In this document: positions 33,359 through 41,327 of the stretch, piece after piece | Layout: every line of letters begins with the position of its first letter | Numbering within the stretch: the first letter of the stretch is position 1 | Source of the DNA: Firmicutes bacterium TM09-10 | GTDB lineage: Bacteria; Bacillota; Clostridia; Lachnospirales; Lachnospiraceae | Length of the DNA: 64,000 bases | NCBI GenBank assembly: GCA_003481005.1 | Contig: QUKC01000001.1 | Coordinates: 186,001 to 250,000, forward strand | Direction: 5' to 3' | Program-made: the position numbers and the translations under genes | The notes under the pieces: generated by a model | The model's input: the letters and a program-made list of their open reading frames with translations, nothing else | Told to the model about the DNA's origin: nothing | Database searches by the model: none

Positions 33359-34684
33359 TCACTCTTCCTCTTCTTTCTCCGGCAGGATCTTGCTGACCAG
33401 TGCAGATTCCACTCTCTGATCCTCCATTTTTTCCACATGAATATTCAGTCCGTTGACCTGCACATCAAACTGGCTGCCGTCCGCAGGAATGATCCGCAAG
33501 CAGCTGAAGATCATGCCGCCCAGCGTGTCATAATCGATATCCTCCGGCAGATCCAGATCCAGTGCTTCCGCAATGTCCTCAACATATGCGCCGCCTGAGA
33601 TCCTCCACAAATTATCCTCCAGCTGAACGATTTCCGGCGGCTCCTCAGAATCGAATTCATCGTAAATATTTCCGACAATCTCCTCCAGAAGATCCTCCAT
33701 TGTAATAACCCCCGCCGTCTGTCCGTATTCGTCGATAACGATGGCCATATGGATTTTTCCTTTTTGCATATCCCGGAACAGGTCATCTGCATGAATCGTA
33801 TCCGGTACAAAATAAGGCTCTCGCAAAAGCTCCTTTAACCCTGACGGGCTGTCATTTTTACGATCCAGGAGATAATCCCTGGCATTCAGAATACCTATAA
33901 TATCGTTAATATCTTCATCATAAACCGGATATCTGGATAAACCGCTTTCCCGGATCGTCGAAATGATGTCCTCGTCCGCCTCATCCAGCGAAAAACAAAC
34001 CATATCTGCTTCTCTCGTCATCGCATCCCGCACCGAAATGTCGTCAAACCGGAACACGTTTTGAATCCACTCCTGCTCATCGTGGTCTATCGTTCCTTTT
34101 TCCCCGCCCAGGTCAACCAGCCGCCGGATCTCTTCCTCCGTAACGCTGCGTTCTACGGATTCCGTTTTAAAATGAAGCAGCTTTAAGATCAGCTTTGCAG
34201 ACTTCGACAACAGCCATACCGCCGGATGCAGTACCACCGTCAGCACACCGACTACACTGCAGGTCATTCTTTCTGCAGCTTCAGGCCGCTGCATCGCGAT
34301 CCGCCGAGGCACCAGCTCGCCAAACAGCAGCGCAAAATAGGAAAGCACGACGGTCACCAGCACAACTGCCAGCACATGACAGACAGAAAGACTTATGCCG
34401 CTGGTTCCCAACCGTTCATACAGCCATGCCATCAATCTGCCTGCAAATCCGTCCGCTGCAGCTGCACTGGCCAGAAATCCTGCCAGCGTAATCCCGACCT
34501 GGATCGTAGACAGAAAAATATTCGGCTCCTCTGCAAACTTCAGCAGCCGCTGTGCTTTCCGATCGCCGTCCTCTGCCAGCTCCCGCAGCCTGTTTTTATT
34601 CAGCGATACAACGGAAACCTCGGACGCCGCCAAAAAGGCATTGACCAGAATCAGAATGATCAGTAACAAAAGTAGTTTTACCAT
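33359..34684 (-). CDS. CNNM/CorC (HlyC) family membrane protein
   Basis: A 441-residue protein. The start at 34684 (MVKLLLLLI) follows AAGGAGAGA; the 13-codon longer form reaches into the leader. The N-terminal DUF21 (CNNM) domain has about four membrane segments (NAFLAASEVSVVSLNKNRL, STIQVGITLAGFLASA, FGELVPRRIAMQ). A pair of CBS domains (RDAMT... and HMAIVIDEYGQTAGVITMEDLLEEIVG) and a C-terminal CorC_HlyC domain follow. Members are implicated in magnesium or other cation efflux and homeostasis; the old haemolysin label is not supported for most. A long structured 5' leader precedes it. Confidence 0.92.
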   Translation of the reverse strand: MVKLLLLLIILILVNAFLAASEVSVVSLNKNRLRELAEDGDRKAQRLLKFAEEPNIFLSTIQVGITLAGFLASAAAADGFAGRLMAWLYERLGTSGISLSVCHVLAVVLVTVVLSYFALLFGELVPRRIAMQRPEAAERMTCSVVGVLTVVLHPAVWLLSKSAKLILKLLHFKTESVERSVTEEEIRRLVDLGGEKGTIDHDEQEWIQNVFRFDDISVRDAMTREADMVCFSLDEADEDIISTIRESGLSRYPVYDEDINDIIGILNARDYLLDRKNDSPSGLKELLREPYFVPDTIHADDLFRDMQKGKIHMAIVIDEYGQTAGVITMEDLLEEIVGNIYDEFDSEEPPEIVQLEDNLWRISGGAYVEDIAEALDLDLPEDIDYDTLGGMIFSCLRIIPADGSQFDVQVNGLNIHVEKMEDQRVESALVSKILPEKEEEE

Positions 34685-34958
34685 GAATTTAAAATCTCTC
34701 CTTTTTCTACGACAAAGAGACATAACCCATTGGGAACTCCCAACAGGCTATGCCTCCTATAGCTTCCTCCAACAGAGCACAGACTCTGTCCATTTTGTAT
34801 TGTGATTGGAATTCAGAAAATTCGTTTCCCCGTCAGGGTCCGCGTTATCCATGAAATTCGGTTCCTTCCCTGTCTGAAATAAATCCTGTGCGAAGCGATC
34901 TTTATACAAAGCCGTTTTCTCTGCTTTATTTCAGGCAATCCGCTTTTGACATGTTTAC
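34685..34958 (-). promoter_or_regulatory. Long structured 5' leader of the CNNM gene, class unknown
   Basis: The promoter at 34966-34995 implies a leader of about 270 nt. On the minus strand it holds a CTGAAATAAA...TTTATTTCAG stem (34876-34941), then a GC-rich middle. Near the gene is a 15-bp hairpin with arms starting GCATAGCC and ending GGTTATGT, around AGTT (34726-34760), just upstream of the ribosome binding site. I could not match it confidently to the M-box, yybP-ykoY or another riboswitch class. No gene is seen here. Confidence 0.5.
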
Positions 34959-34965
34959 TTCACCC

Positions 34966-34995
34966 ATTATACAAAATCAGGAAAGGAGCTGTCAA
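34966..34995 (-). promoter_or_regulatory. Promoter of the CNNM gene
   Basis: On the minus strand TTGACA (34990-34995) and TATAAT (34966-34971) are 18 bases apart. It lies immediately after the copA stop codon. Confidence 0.85.
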
Positions 34996-34999
34996 GATT

Positions 35000-35203
35000 T
35001 TATTCTATCCCCTTCACTTCGTAGCCAGCATCTACGATTGCTGCAGTCAACGCTTCATCGGTTGCTGAGCCTTCTACAACTGCCTGCTTATCCTCCAGGC
35101 TTACGGTTACAGCGGTCACGCCCGCTACGCCCTCCAGCGCTTTTGTTGCTGCCTTTACGCAGTGCTGACACATCATGCCTTCGATTTTGATTGTTTTTTT
35201 CAT
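35000..35203 (-). CDS. Possible internal start making a CopZ-like copper chaperone
   Basis: Inside copA and in the same frame, AAAGGAGAGACTACC precedes an ATG at 35201-35203. Starting there gives a 67-residue protein (MKKTIKIEGMMCQHC...) with the size and CxxC motif of the copper chaperone CopZ. It could be made separately from the same mRNA. The sequence shows a usable start but not that it is used. Confidence 0.5.
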   Translation of the reverse strand: MKKTIKIEGMMCQHCVKAATKALEGVAGVTAVTVSLEDKQAVVEGSATDEALTAAIVDAGYEVKGIE

Positions 35204-37645
35204 GGTAGTCTCTCCTTTTGATTCATCATTTTGGGCTATTCTATCCGCAATTTCCGCGGCTGCCGTGCTTTGCTCCATCATACCGCCATTTTCGGTTGTC
35301 TGCAAATCTGCAGTACCGCTCTCCTGCTTCCACTTCGGTGTAAAGAACCGGAGTCGGAGCGCATTCGATACGACGGATACAGAAGAGAAGCTCATCGCCG
35401 CCGCACCGATCATCGGGTTTAATAAAATATGGAACGCCGGATACAGCACGCCCGCTGCCACCGGAATGCCGATCGCATTGTAGAAAAATGCCCAGAACAG
35501 GTTCTGCTTGATGTTGCGCATCACCGCACGGCTTAAGCTTACCGCAGATGCTGCGTCCATCAGATCGCTCTTCATCAGTACGATATCCGCTGATTCGATC
35601 GCCACATCTGTTCCTGCGCCGATGGCAATTCCGACATCCGCTCTCGCCAGTGCCGGCGCGTCGTTGATACCGTCTCCCACCATCGCAACCTTATGTCCCT
35701 GCTCCTGCAGCTGCCGAACCTTTTCCTCTTTATCCTGCGGAAGCACGTCCGCAATAACCGTCTTGATGCCAACCTGTTTTTTGATTGCCTCTGCCGTTCT
35801 TGCATTGTCGCCGGTCAGCATAATGACGTCCATTCCCATCTCCTGCAGTCTGGCAATTGCCTCCCTGCTGGTGGGTTTTACAACGTCCGCAGCAGCAATC
35901 ACGCCGAGGAACTTTCCTCCCTGTGCAAAATACAACGGCGTCTTGCCTTCATCCGCCAGTTTTTCCTGCAATCCTGCCGCTACGGAAATGTCGATCCGGT
36001 TGGTTTCCATCAGTTTTCGGTTTCCCGCAAGGCATCGTGCCTTGTCGATCGTTCCCGCAATGCCCTGTCCCGGGATCATCTCATAATCCGAAACCTCCCG
36101 GAACGCTGCTGAGCATGCTTCCGCTTTTTTGACAATCGCCTCTGCAAGCGGATGGCTGGACATTTTTTCCAGAGAAAAGGCCAGCTGCAAAAGCTCTGTA
36201 TACGCCTGCGTGTTTTCACCTGCTGTTTTTCCGTCTGCTTCCAGCGCGATCACGTCCGTCACAACCGGCTTGCCCTGGGTTACCGTGCCGGTTTTATCCA
36301 GAACAACTGTATCGATGCTATGTGTAATCTCCAACGCTTCCGCAGATTTGATCAAAATCCCCTTCGCCGCACCCCGTCCGGTTCCCACCATGATCGCCGT
36401 AGGCGTTGCCAGTCCGAGGGCACACGGACAGGAAATTACCAGCACAGAAATCGCAACAGAAAGTGCAAACTCAAAGCTCTGACCGGCAAGCAGCCAGAGG
36501 ATTGCCGCCAACAGCGCTATTGTAATGACAACCGGAACAAACACACTGCTGACCCTGTCCGCCAGCTTTGCAATCGGCGCTTTGGAGGATGTCGCATCAT
36601 CTACCAGCTGAATAATCTTTGACAGTGTCGTATGTTCTCCAACCGCAGTTGCTTCCATCTGAAAATATCCGGTTCGGTTGATCGTACCTCCGGTCACAGG
36701 ATCTCCGGTCTGCTTGTCCACCGGAAGGCTTTCGCCGGTAATCGCAGATTCATCCACAGAAGCAAAGCCTTCTGTAATTTTTCCATCCACCGGAACTGTA
36801 TCACCATCCCGGACAACCAGAATATCTCCATTCTGTACATCGTCTACGGAAATTTCTTCTTCCTGTCCATTCCTTAATACCTTCGCGGTCTTCGGTGCCA
36901 GATCCATCAGCTTCGTGATCGCCTCGGACGTCTTGGATTTTGCCCGGGCCTCCATGAATTTTCCCAGAGTGATCAGTGTCAGGATCATCGCCGAGGATTC
37001 AAAATACAAATTCATGCCAAAGGTCTCGACCATATCCATATCTTCGATGGAAAAGCCCCAGGCGATTTTGTAAATCGCATAGATGCCATACACAAACGCC
37101 GCGCCGGAGCCCAATGCGATCAGCGAATCCATATTCGGAGAGCGATGCCACAGATTTTTCAATCCGTTTTTAAAATAATGTCCGCCTGCAATCAAAACCG
37201 GCAGCACCAGCAAAAACTGGGTAAATGCAAAAATCATATGATTTCTTGCTCCCAGCAGCCACGACGGCAGCGGCCAGCCAGCCATATGTCCCATCGAAAT
37301 GTAAAACAGCGGGATCGTAAAGACTAACGAAACGATCAGTCTCTGCTTCATCTGCTTTGCTGCCGCCGCAGCCGCATCTGTTGCACCGTTTTTTCCTCTG
37401 CCTGATGCTCCTGTCGTTTTGCTGCCCTGTGTCTGGTGAAGCGAAGCGCCATAGCCGATATCCTCTACCTGATGAACAATTTTCCCGGAATCCAGCTTGG
37501 CTTCATCATAGGAAACCGTCATGCTGTTTTTCAGCAGATTGACGCTGCATTGCTGCATGCCCTCCATTCCGGAAATTCCTTTTTCAATTCGCGCTGAGCA
37601 TGCCGCGCATGACATGCCGGTAATATCATAGGTTTCTTTTTTCAT
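35000..37645 (-). CDS. copA: Copper-translocating P-type ATPase fused to a CopZ-like domain
   Basis: An 881-residue P1B-ATPase predicted to export Cu(I). An N-terminal heavy-metal domain carries MSCAACS (Cys13, Cys16). Eight membrane segments include the CPC metal site (ISCPCALGLATPTAIM). The actuator loop has TGES, and the phosphorylation motif is DKTGTVTQGKP. The nucleotide domain (SSHPLAEAIV, GDGINDAPALA) and MSFSSVSVVSNALRLR follow. Past a polar linker of about 45 residues, the C-terminal 67 residues form a second metal-binding domain (GMMCQHC), preceded in the DNA by its own ribosome binding site. The gene is divergent from an HxlR regulator. The extra C-terminal domain makes it about 70-100 residues longer than common CopA proteins with one N-terminal domain. 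Confidence 0.94.
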   Translation of the reverse strand: MKKETYDITGMSCAACSARIEKGISGMEGMQQCSVNLLKNSMTVSYDEAKLDSGKIVHQVEDIGYGASLHQTQGSKTTGASGRGKNGATDAAAAAAKQMKQRLIVSLVFTIPLFYISMGHMAGWPLPSWLLGARNHMIFAFTQFLLVLPVLIAGGHYFKNGLKNLWHRSPNMDSLIALGSGAAFVYGIYAIYKIAWGFSIEDMDMVETFGMNLYFESSAMILTLITLGKFMEARAKSKTSEAITKLMDLAPKTAKVLRNGQEEEISVDDVQNGDILVVRDGDTVPVDGKITEGFASVDESAITGESLPVDKQTGDPVTGGTINRTGYFQMEATAVGEHTTLSKIIQLVDDATSSKAPIAKLADRVSSVFVPVVITIALLAAILWLLAGQSFEFALSVAISVLVISCPCALGLATPTAIMVGTGRGAAKGILIKSAEALEITHSIDTVVLDKTGTVTQGKPVVTDVIALEADGKTAGENTQAYTELLQLAFSLEKMSSHPLAEAIVKKAEACSAAFREVSDYEMIPGQGIAGTIDKARCLAGNRKLMETNRIDISVAAGLQEKLADEGKTPLYFAQGGKFLGVIAAADVVKPTSREAIARLQEMGMDVIMLTGDNARTAEAIKKQVGIKTVIADVLPQDKEEKVRQLQEQGHKVAMVGDGINDAPALARADVGIAIGAGTDVAIESADIVLMKSDLMDAASAVSLSRAVMRNIKQNLFWAFFYNAIGIPVAAGVLYPAFHILLNPMIGAAAMSFSSVSVVSNALRLRFFTPKWKQESGTADLQTTENGGMMEQSTAAAEIADRIAQNDESKGETTMKKTIKIEGMMCQHCVKAATKALEGVAGVTAVTVSLEDKQAVVEGSATDEALTAAIVDAGYEVKGIE

Positions 37646-37782
37646 ATATCTCCATTCCGCAGCCGTCCTGTATAGTCTTTCCTGCTTTACAGCTTTTAAA
37701 GGCTGCCCTTAAAGAACTCATCTTGTCTTTTTTTCTATCCTCTGCTACCATTATAACAATTAGGATAGAAAAATAAAGAATG

Positions 37783-37817
37783 CACTATTTTGTAATATAC
37801 TACCCAAAAGGATAGTG
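37783..37817. promoter_or_regulatory. Possible HxlR operator between copA and its regulator
   Basis: CACTATTTT (37783-37791) and AAAAGGATAGTG (37806-37817) form an imperfect inverted repeat ending CACTAT...ATAGTG in the divergent promoter region. HxlR proteins bind such dyads. Another TAGGATAG lies at 37761. The rest of 37646-37828 shows nothing else. Confidence 0.4.
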
Positions 37818-37828
37818 TTCACCTCACA

Positions 37829-37872
37829 ACAATAGAATGCACGCTCTGCGAGCATTCTATTGTCATGAATAA
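37829..37872 (+). repeat. 44-nt palindromic repeat, copy 3
   Basis: Exact copy of 15077-15120. It ends 4 bases before the ribosome binding site of the HxlR gene, and the ATG it carries (37865) is in frame with that gene. Confidence 0.9.
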
Positions 37873-37888
37873 GAATGGAGAAATCGCT

Positions 37889-38320
37889 ATGGCTTCAAAA
37901 GAAAATCCCTCGGTCAATAAAAATTGCCCCGTTTCCGCTACAATCCGCTTAATCGGCGGCAAATATAAAGCGCTGCTGCTCTGGCACCTGACCGGTCAGA
38001 CGCTACGCTTCAACCAGCTGCACCGTCTCGTACCCGAAGCGACGCCTAAAATGCTGACCCAGCAGCTCCGTGAACTGGAAGAAGACGGTCTGATTTCCCG
38101 CACAGTTTATCCTGTCGTTCCGCCCCGCGTCGATTACTCGCTGACGGCGCTCGGTGAAAGCCTTTTCCCGATTCTCGAAGCGATGTATCGTTGGGGCAGC
38201 GCCCTGATGCAGGACGAAGGGCTTACGCCGGCATGTACGATGACCGACAGCTACAGTACGACAAAAAAAGAACAGGAGGATTGCCCCTCCTGTTCCTGTC
38301 ACGCACGTTCAAAATCCTGA
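37889..38320 (+). CDS. HxlR family winged-helix regulator
   Basis: A 143-residue protein. I use ATG 37889 (MASKENPSVN), 8 bases after GGAG, not the in-frame ATG at 37865 that comes from the repeat. The HxlR core has NCPVSATIRLIGGKYKALLL, LRFNQLHRLVPEATPKMLTQQLRELE and the wing VVPPRVDYSLT. After the normal family end (about residue 115) comes a tail with three cysteines (EDCPSCSCH). That tail is encoded by the hairpin that terminates the opposing degV gene. Divergence from copA suggests it controls copper export, which is unusual because CopY or CsoR usually do so. Confidence 0.9.
   Translation: MASKENPSVNKNCPVSATIRLIGGKYKALLLWHLTGQTLRFNQLHRLVPEATPKMLTQQLRELEEDGLISRTVYPVVPPRVDYSLTALGESLFPILEAMYRWGSALMQDEGLTPACTMTDSYSTTKKEQEDCPSCSCHARSKS
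38263..38295 (-). terminator. Terminator of degV, inside the HxlR coding region
   Basis: GAACAGGAGG and CCTCCTGTTC pair perfectly around a 6-nt loop. On the minus strand seven T follow. The same bases code for the Cys-rich tail of the HxlR protein. Confidence 0.88.
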
Positions 38321-38321
38321 G

Positions 38322-39221
38322 CTACACTTCTGCATGCCGGACAATTCCAATCCCGATGGGATACGGTCCGGTATGCACTCCAATTGTCGCACCGATCTGA
38401 TAAATTCCGATTTCTTCAATTCCAAGCCGTTCCCGGATCAGGTCCTTCAACATCTCCCGGAAGCCGACCGCCTCTTCATAGTCATAGCCATAGCCGATAC
38501 AAAAGCTGTATTCTCCCGGCTTTGCCTGTACCTCATCCAGGTATTTTTCCGTCATTTCCACAACCTTCTGCATCGATTTCTGACGGCTTCTGGTAATGCC
38601 GGAATTGAAAATTTCTCCCTCCTTCAGTGTGATGAGAGGTTTGATTTTCAACGCACTGGCCGCAATTCCTGCAAGCTTTCCAATGCGTCCGCCATGCTTT
38701 AAGTAATCGATGCTGCCGATCGTAAAAAAGATCCTGCCGCTCTCCCGGATGGAAAGCAGAGCTTCTGTAATCTGCTCATATTCCAGTCCGAGATCCCGCA
38801 GTCTGCACGCTTCCAGCACAAACAGTCCCTGCAGCACCGTATCAAATGTCGAATCAATGACCGCAATCTTTGCCTCCGGATACTCTTCCAGGATCATATC
38901 CTTTGCTGTAGTTGCCGACTGCAAAGAGCCACTGAACTTCGCCGTGATGCAAATACAGATCACAGGAATATTTTCTTTTACAGATTTTTCAAACACCTCA
39001 TAAAAATCCTGTACAGACGGCATGGATGTCTTCGGGAATATCCCCGGATGATCCACCATCTGCTGATAAAAATCACGCACTGTGATCTCTTCTATTTCTT
39101 TATAATAGTGCTCCCCGTCAAACGAAACATAAAAGGGAACAACCTCAATATCCTTTTCTTTGGATAACTCCGGCGATAAATCCTGAGAACCGTCACTGAT
39201 GATCTGTACCTTTTTCTGCAT
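38322..39221 (-). CDS. DegV family fatty-acid-binding protein
   Basis: A 299-residue cytoplasmic protein starting at 39221 (MQKKVQIISDGSQD), after GAGGGG. The DegV fold has an N-terminal domain with ISDGSQDLSPE, the TSMPSVQDF motif, and CICITAKFSGS, where the serine contacts the fatty-acid carboxylate. A C-terminal domain carries GRIGKLAG. Relatives (FakB) present fatty acids to the kinase FakA, which is not encoded here. It is convergent with the HxlR gene, with only one base between the stop codons. Confidence 0.93.
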   Translation of the reverse strand: MQKKVQIISDGSQDLSPELSKEKDIEVVPFYVSFDGEHYYKEIEEITVRDFYQQMVDHPGIFPKTSMPSVQDFYEVFEKSVKENIPVICICITAKFSGSLQSATTAKDMILEEYPEAKIAVIDSTFDTVLQGLFVLEACRLRDLGLEYEQITEALLSIRESGRIFFTIGSIDYLKHGGRIGKLAGIAASALKIKPLITLKEGEIFNSGITRSRQKSMQKVVEMTEKYLDEVQAKPGEYSFCIGYGYDYEEAVGFREMLKDLIRERLGIEEIGIYQIGATIGVHTGPYPIGIGIVRHAEV

Positions 39222-39373
39222 AAGCCCCTCACACAACACATGGTTTTAAAAACTACTTTTTGTAACTGTATGATTATATCACAACTTTCAGGAAAGATAC
39301 AAGTCATTTTCCGTACTCTTCTCAGCCTTCACGGCCCCTGCAATAGCTGGAGCCGCGAAGCACCCGAACTGCT

Positions 39374-41227
39374 TTATTCCTCCCAGGTTTTATAATACCA
39401 GCCGTAGCCATTGCCCGGCAGTTTGATATTGCGCAGAACACATTCTCCTTTTCCGAGCAGATCCTGAAACGGCATTTCTCCCATGTCGATCCATGCCGTC
39501 TGGGGCTCATCCGAGAAGTTGAACACACCGACTACCATCTCGTTTTTCAGCTGTCTGCAGATGCACAGCACATGGCTGTTATAGGTATCATAGGTCCATA
39601 CAGCAGCCTTTCCGGAAAACGGACCACATGCAAAGCGGGCTTTTTCCATCTTCTGCATGCCCTCAAAAATACGGTTCTGGACAGTGCCCTTTTCTGCTCT
39701 TTTCTTTTCCAGCTCCCAACGGAAATGTCCTCTGTGTACATAACGGGAATCCGCCGCACGGTCTGCATCCGGATCATCCTTATAGGAATAATCATTGAGC
39801 TGACCAATCTCATCTCCGCTGTAGATAACCGGAATGCCGGACTGAATAAACAGATAGGCGTTGAGCATCAGGATTTTCTGAATAGCACGCTCAATTCTCG
39901 CCGAGTCCTTTGCCTGCAGCGAAGCCTCCAGACCGCACAGGGATGCCGTCGTTCCGCAAAGTCTCGCATCCTGCAATACAGGATCATCATTATACAGCTC
40001 TCCCCGCGCATCGCTGCCTGCTGCCATGCCCCGGAAATATTCATTCAGATACTTCTTATGCGGAATCTCCTGAATACCGGAGGTTTTTAAGAAATCATAG
40101 TCCAATCCCCAGCCGATATCGTCGTGACAACGCAGATAATTCAGGAACACATATTCCTTCGGCAGGCTGTTTACCACGTCCATCTGCTGTTTTAACAGCG
40201 CAACCTCTTTTGTTGCAACGGTATGCCAGGTTGATGCCATCGTCGTTACGTTATACAGCATATGGCATTCCGGTTTTTCGATCGTTCCGAAATAGGGGAC
40301 AACCTTGGCAGGCTCCATAACAACCTCACCCAGCAGCACAACGCCAGGGCAAACGATTTCCGTGATCATACGGATCATGCGCACAATGGTGTGTACCTGC
40401 GGCAGATTTCTGCAGTCTGTTCCCAGCTGCTTCCAGATATAAGGAACCGCATCGATCCTGACGATATCAATTCCCTGATTCACCAGATACAGCATATTAT
40501 AGACCATCTCGTTAAAAACGACCGGGTTGGAATAGTTTAAGTCCCACTGATAGGGATAAAAGGACGTCATAACATATTTTTGGCACTCCTCCCGCCAGGT
40601 AAAATTACCGGGCGCCGTTGTCGGAAATACCTGGGGCACTGTTTTTTCAAACTCCTGCGGAATGTCCGGTGTATCATAGAAAAAATACCGATCCTGATAC
40701 TCCTTTTCTCCTGCCAGTGCGCGCTTTGCCCACTCATGGTCTTCAGATGTGTGATTCATTACAAAGTCCATGCATACGCTCATCTTTTTCTCATGGCAGG
40801 CGCTGCACAGAGAAGCCAACTCCTCCATCGTACCCAGAGTCGGCTGCACCTTCCGGTAATCTGCTACCGCATAGCCTCCATCACTTTTTCCCTTCGGGGT
40901 ATCCAGAAACGGCATCAGATGCAGGTAGTTTACGTTGCATGCTTCCAGGTAAGGCAGCTTTTTCTTCACACCCTTCAAATTGCCGGCAAAAGCATCGATA
41001 TACAGCATCATACCAAGCATATCCTGGCGGCTGTACCATGCAGGCTCCTGTTCCCGCTCCCGGTCCAGCTTCTTTTCTGATTCCGGGCGGTCCTGATACC
41101 ATGCTTCCATCTGTTCACATAACTGGGTAAACATATCCTCTCTTCCCGGATATAATTCGCAGTACAGCCATTTGAGCTCATCCAAATGGCGCTGCAGTCT
41201 TTTCTGATATTCCTGCGCTGTTTTCAT
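39374..41227 (-). CDS. Amylosucrase-like GH13 enzyme
   Basis: A 617-residue enzyme of the GH13_4 type, close in length and motifs to amylosucrase. It has MLYIDAFAGNLKGVKKKLPYL, KSDGGYAVADYR, DFVMNHTSEDHEWAKRA, FYPYQWDLNYSNP and VRIDAVPYIWKQLGTDCRNL. The nucleophile is Asp in RIDAV, the acid/base Glu is in LLGEVVM, and the third Asp is in RCHDDIGW. Such enzymes cleave sucrose and either hydrolyse it or build glucan from it. Sucrose hydrolase activity is equally possible. The transporter, GH13 and GH36 genes upstream suggest the substrate is sucrose released from raffinose-type sugars. It is the last gene of that operon. Confidence 0.88.
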   Translation of the reverse strand: MKTAQEYQKRLQRHLDELKWLYCELYPGREDMFTQLCEQMEAWYQDRPESEKKLDREREQEPAWYSRQDMLGMMLYIDAFAGNLKGVKKKLPYLEACNVNYLHLMPFLDTPKGKSDGGYAVADYRKVQPTLGTMEELASLCSACHEKKMSVCMDFVMNHTSEDHEWAKRALAGEKEYQDRYFFYDTPDIPQEFEKTVPQVFPTTAPGNFTWREECQKYVMTSFYPYQWDLNYSNPVVFNEMVYNMLYLVNQGIDIVRIDAVPYIWKQLGTDCRNLPQVHTIVRMIRMITEIVCPGVVLLGEVVMEPAKVVPYFGTIEKPECHMLYNVTTMASTWHTVATKEVALLKQQMDVVNSLPKEYVFLNYLRCHDDIGWGLDYDFLKTSGIQEIPHKKYLNEYFRGMAAGSDARGELYNDDPVLQDARLCGTTASLCGLEASLQAKDSARIERAIQKILMLNAYLFIQSGIPVIYSGDEIGQLNDYSYKDDPDADRAADSRYVHRGHFRWELEKKRAEKGTVQNRIFEGMQKMEKARFACGPFSGKAAVWTYDTYNSHVLCICRQLKNEMVVGVFNFSDEPQTAWIDMGEMPFQDLLGKGECVLRNIKLPGNGYGWYYKTWEE

Positions 41228-41327
41228 GTTCTTTCCTCTCCTTTTGCCGCGCGGCGGGCACAGCAGATTTTATTTCAATTTCGAACGCGGATGTCACAGC
41301 GCCCCCGCCAGCGTTGTGCTGTGATTT

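Noticed and set aside
33352..33364. A second MITE end, TTACAGCTCACTC, treated as an insertion
   Set aside because: It differs by one base from the element end, its last bases lie in the stop codon and Glu codons of the CNNM gene, and no partner is near. Chance or an old remnant cannot be told apart, so it is only mentioned.
34685..34958. Assigning the CNNM leader to the M-box or yybP-ykoY riboswitch
   Set aside because: A few short similarities (CCAATGGGT) are present, but the ordered core motifs of those classes are not.
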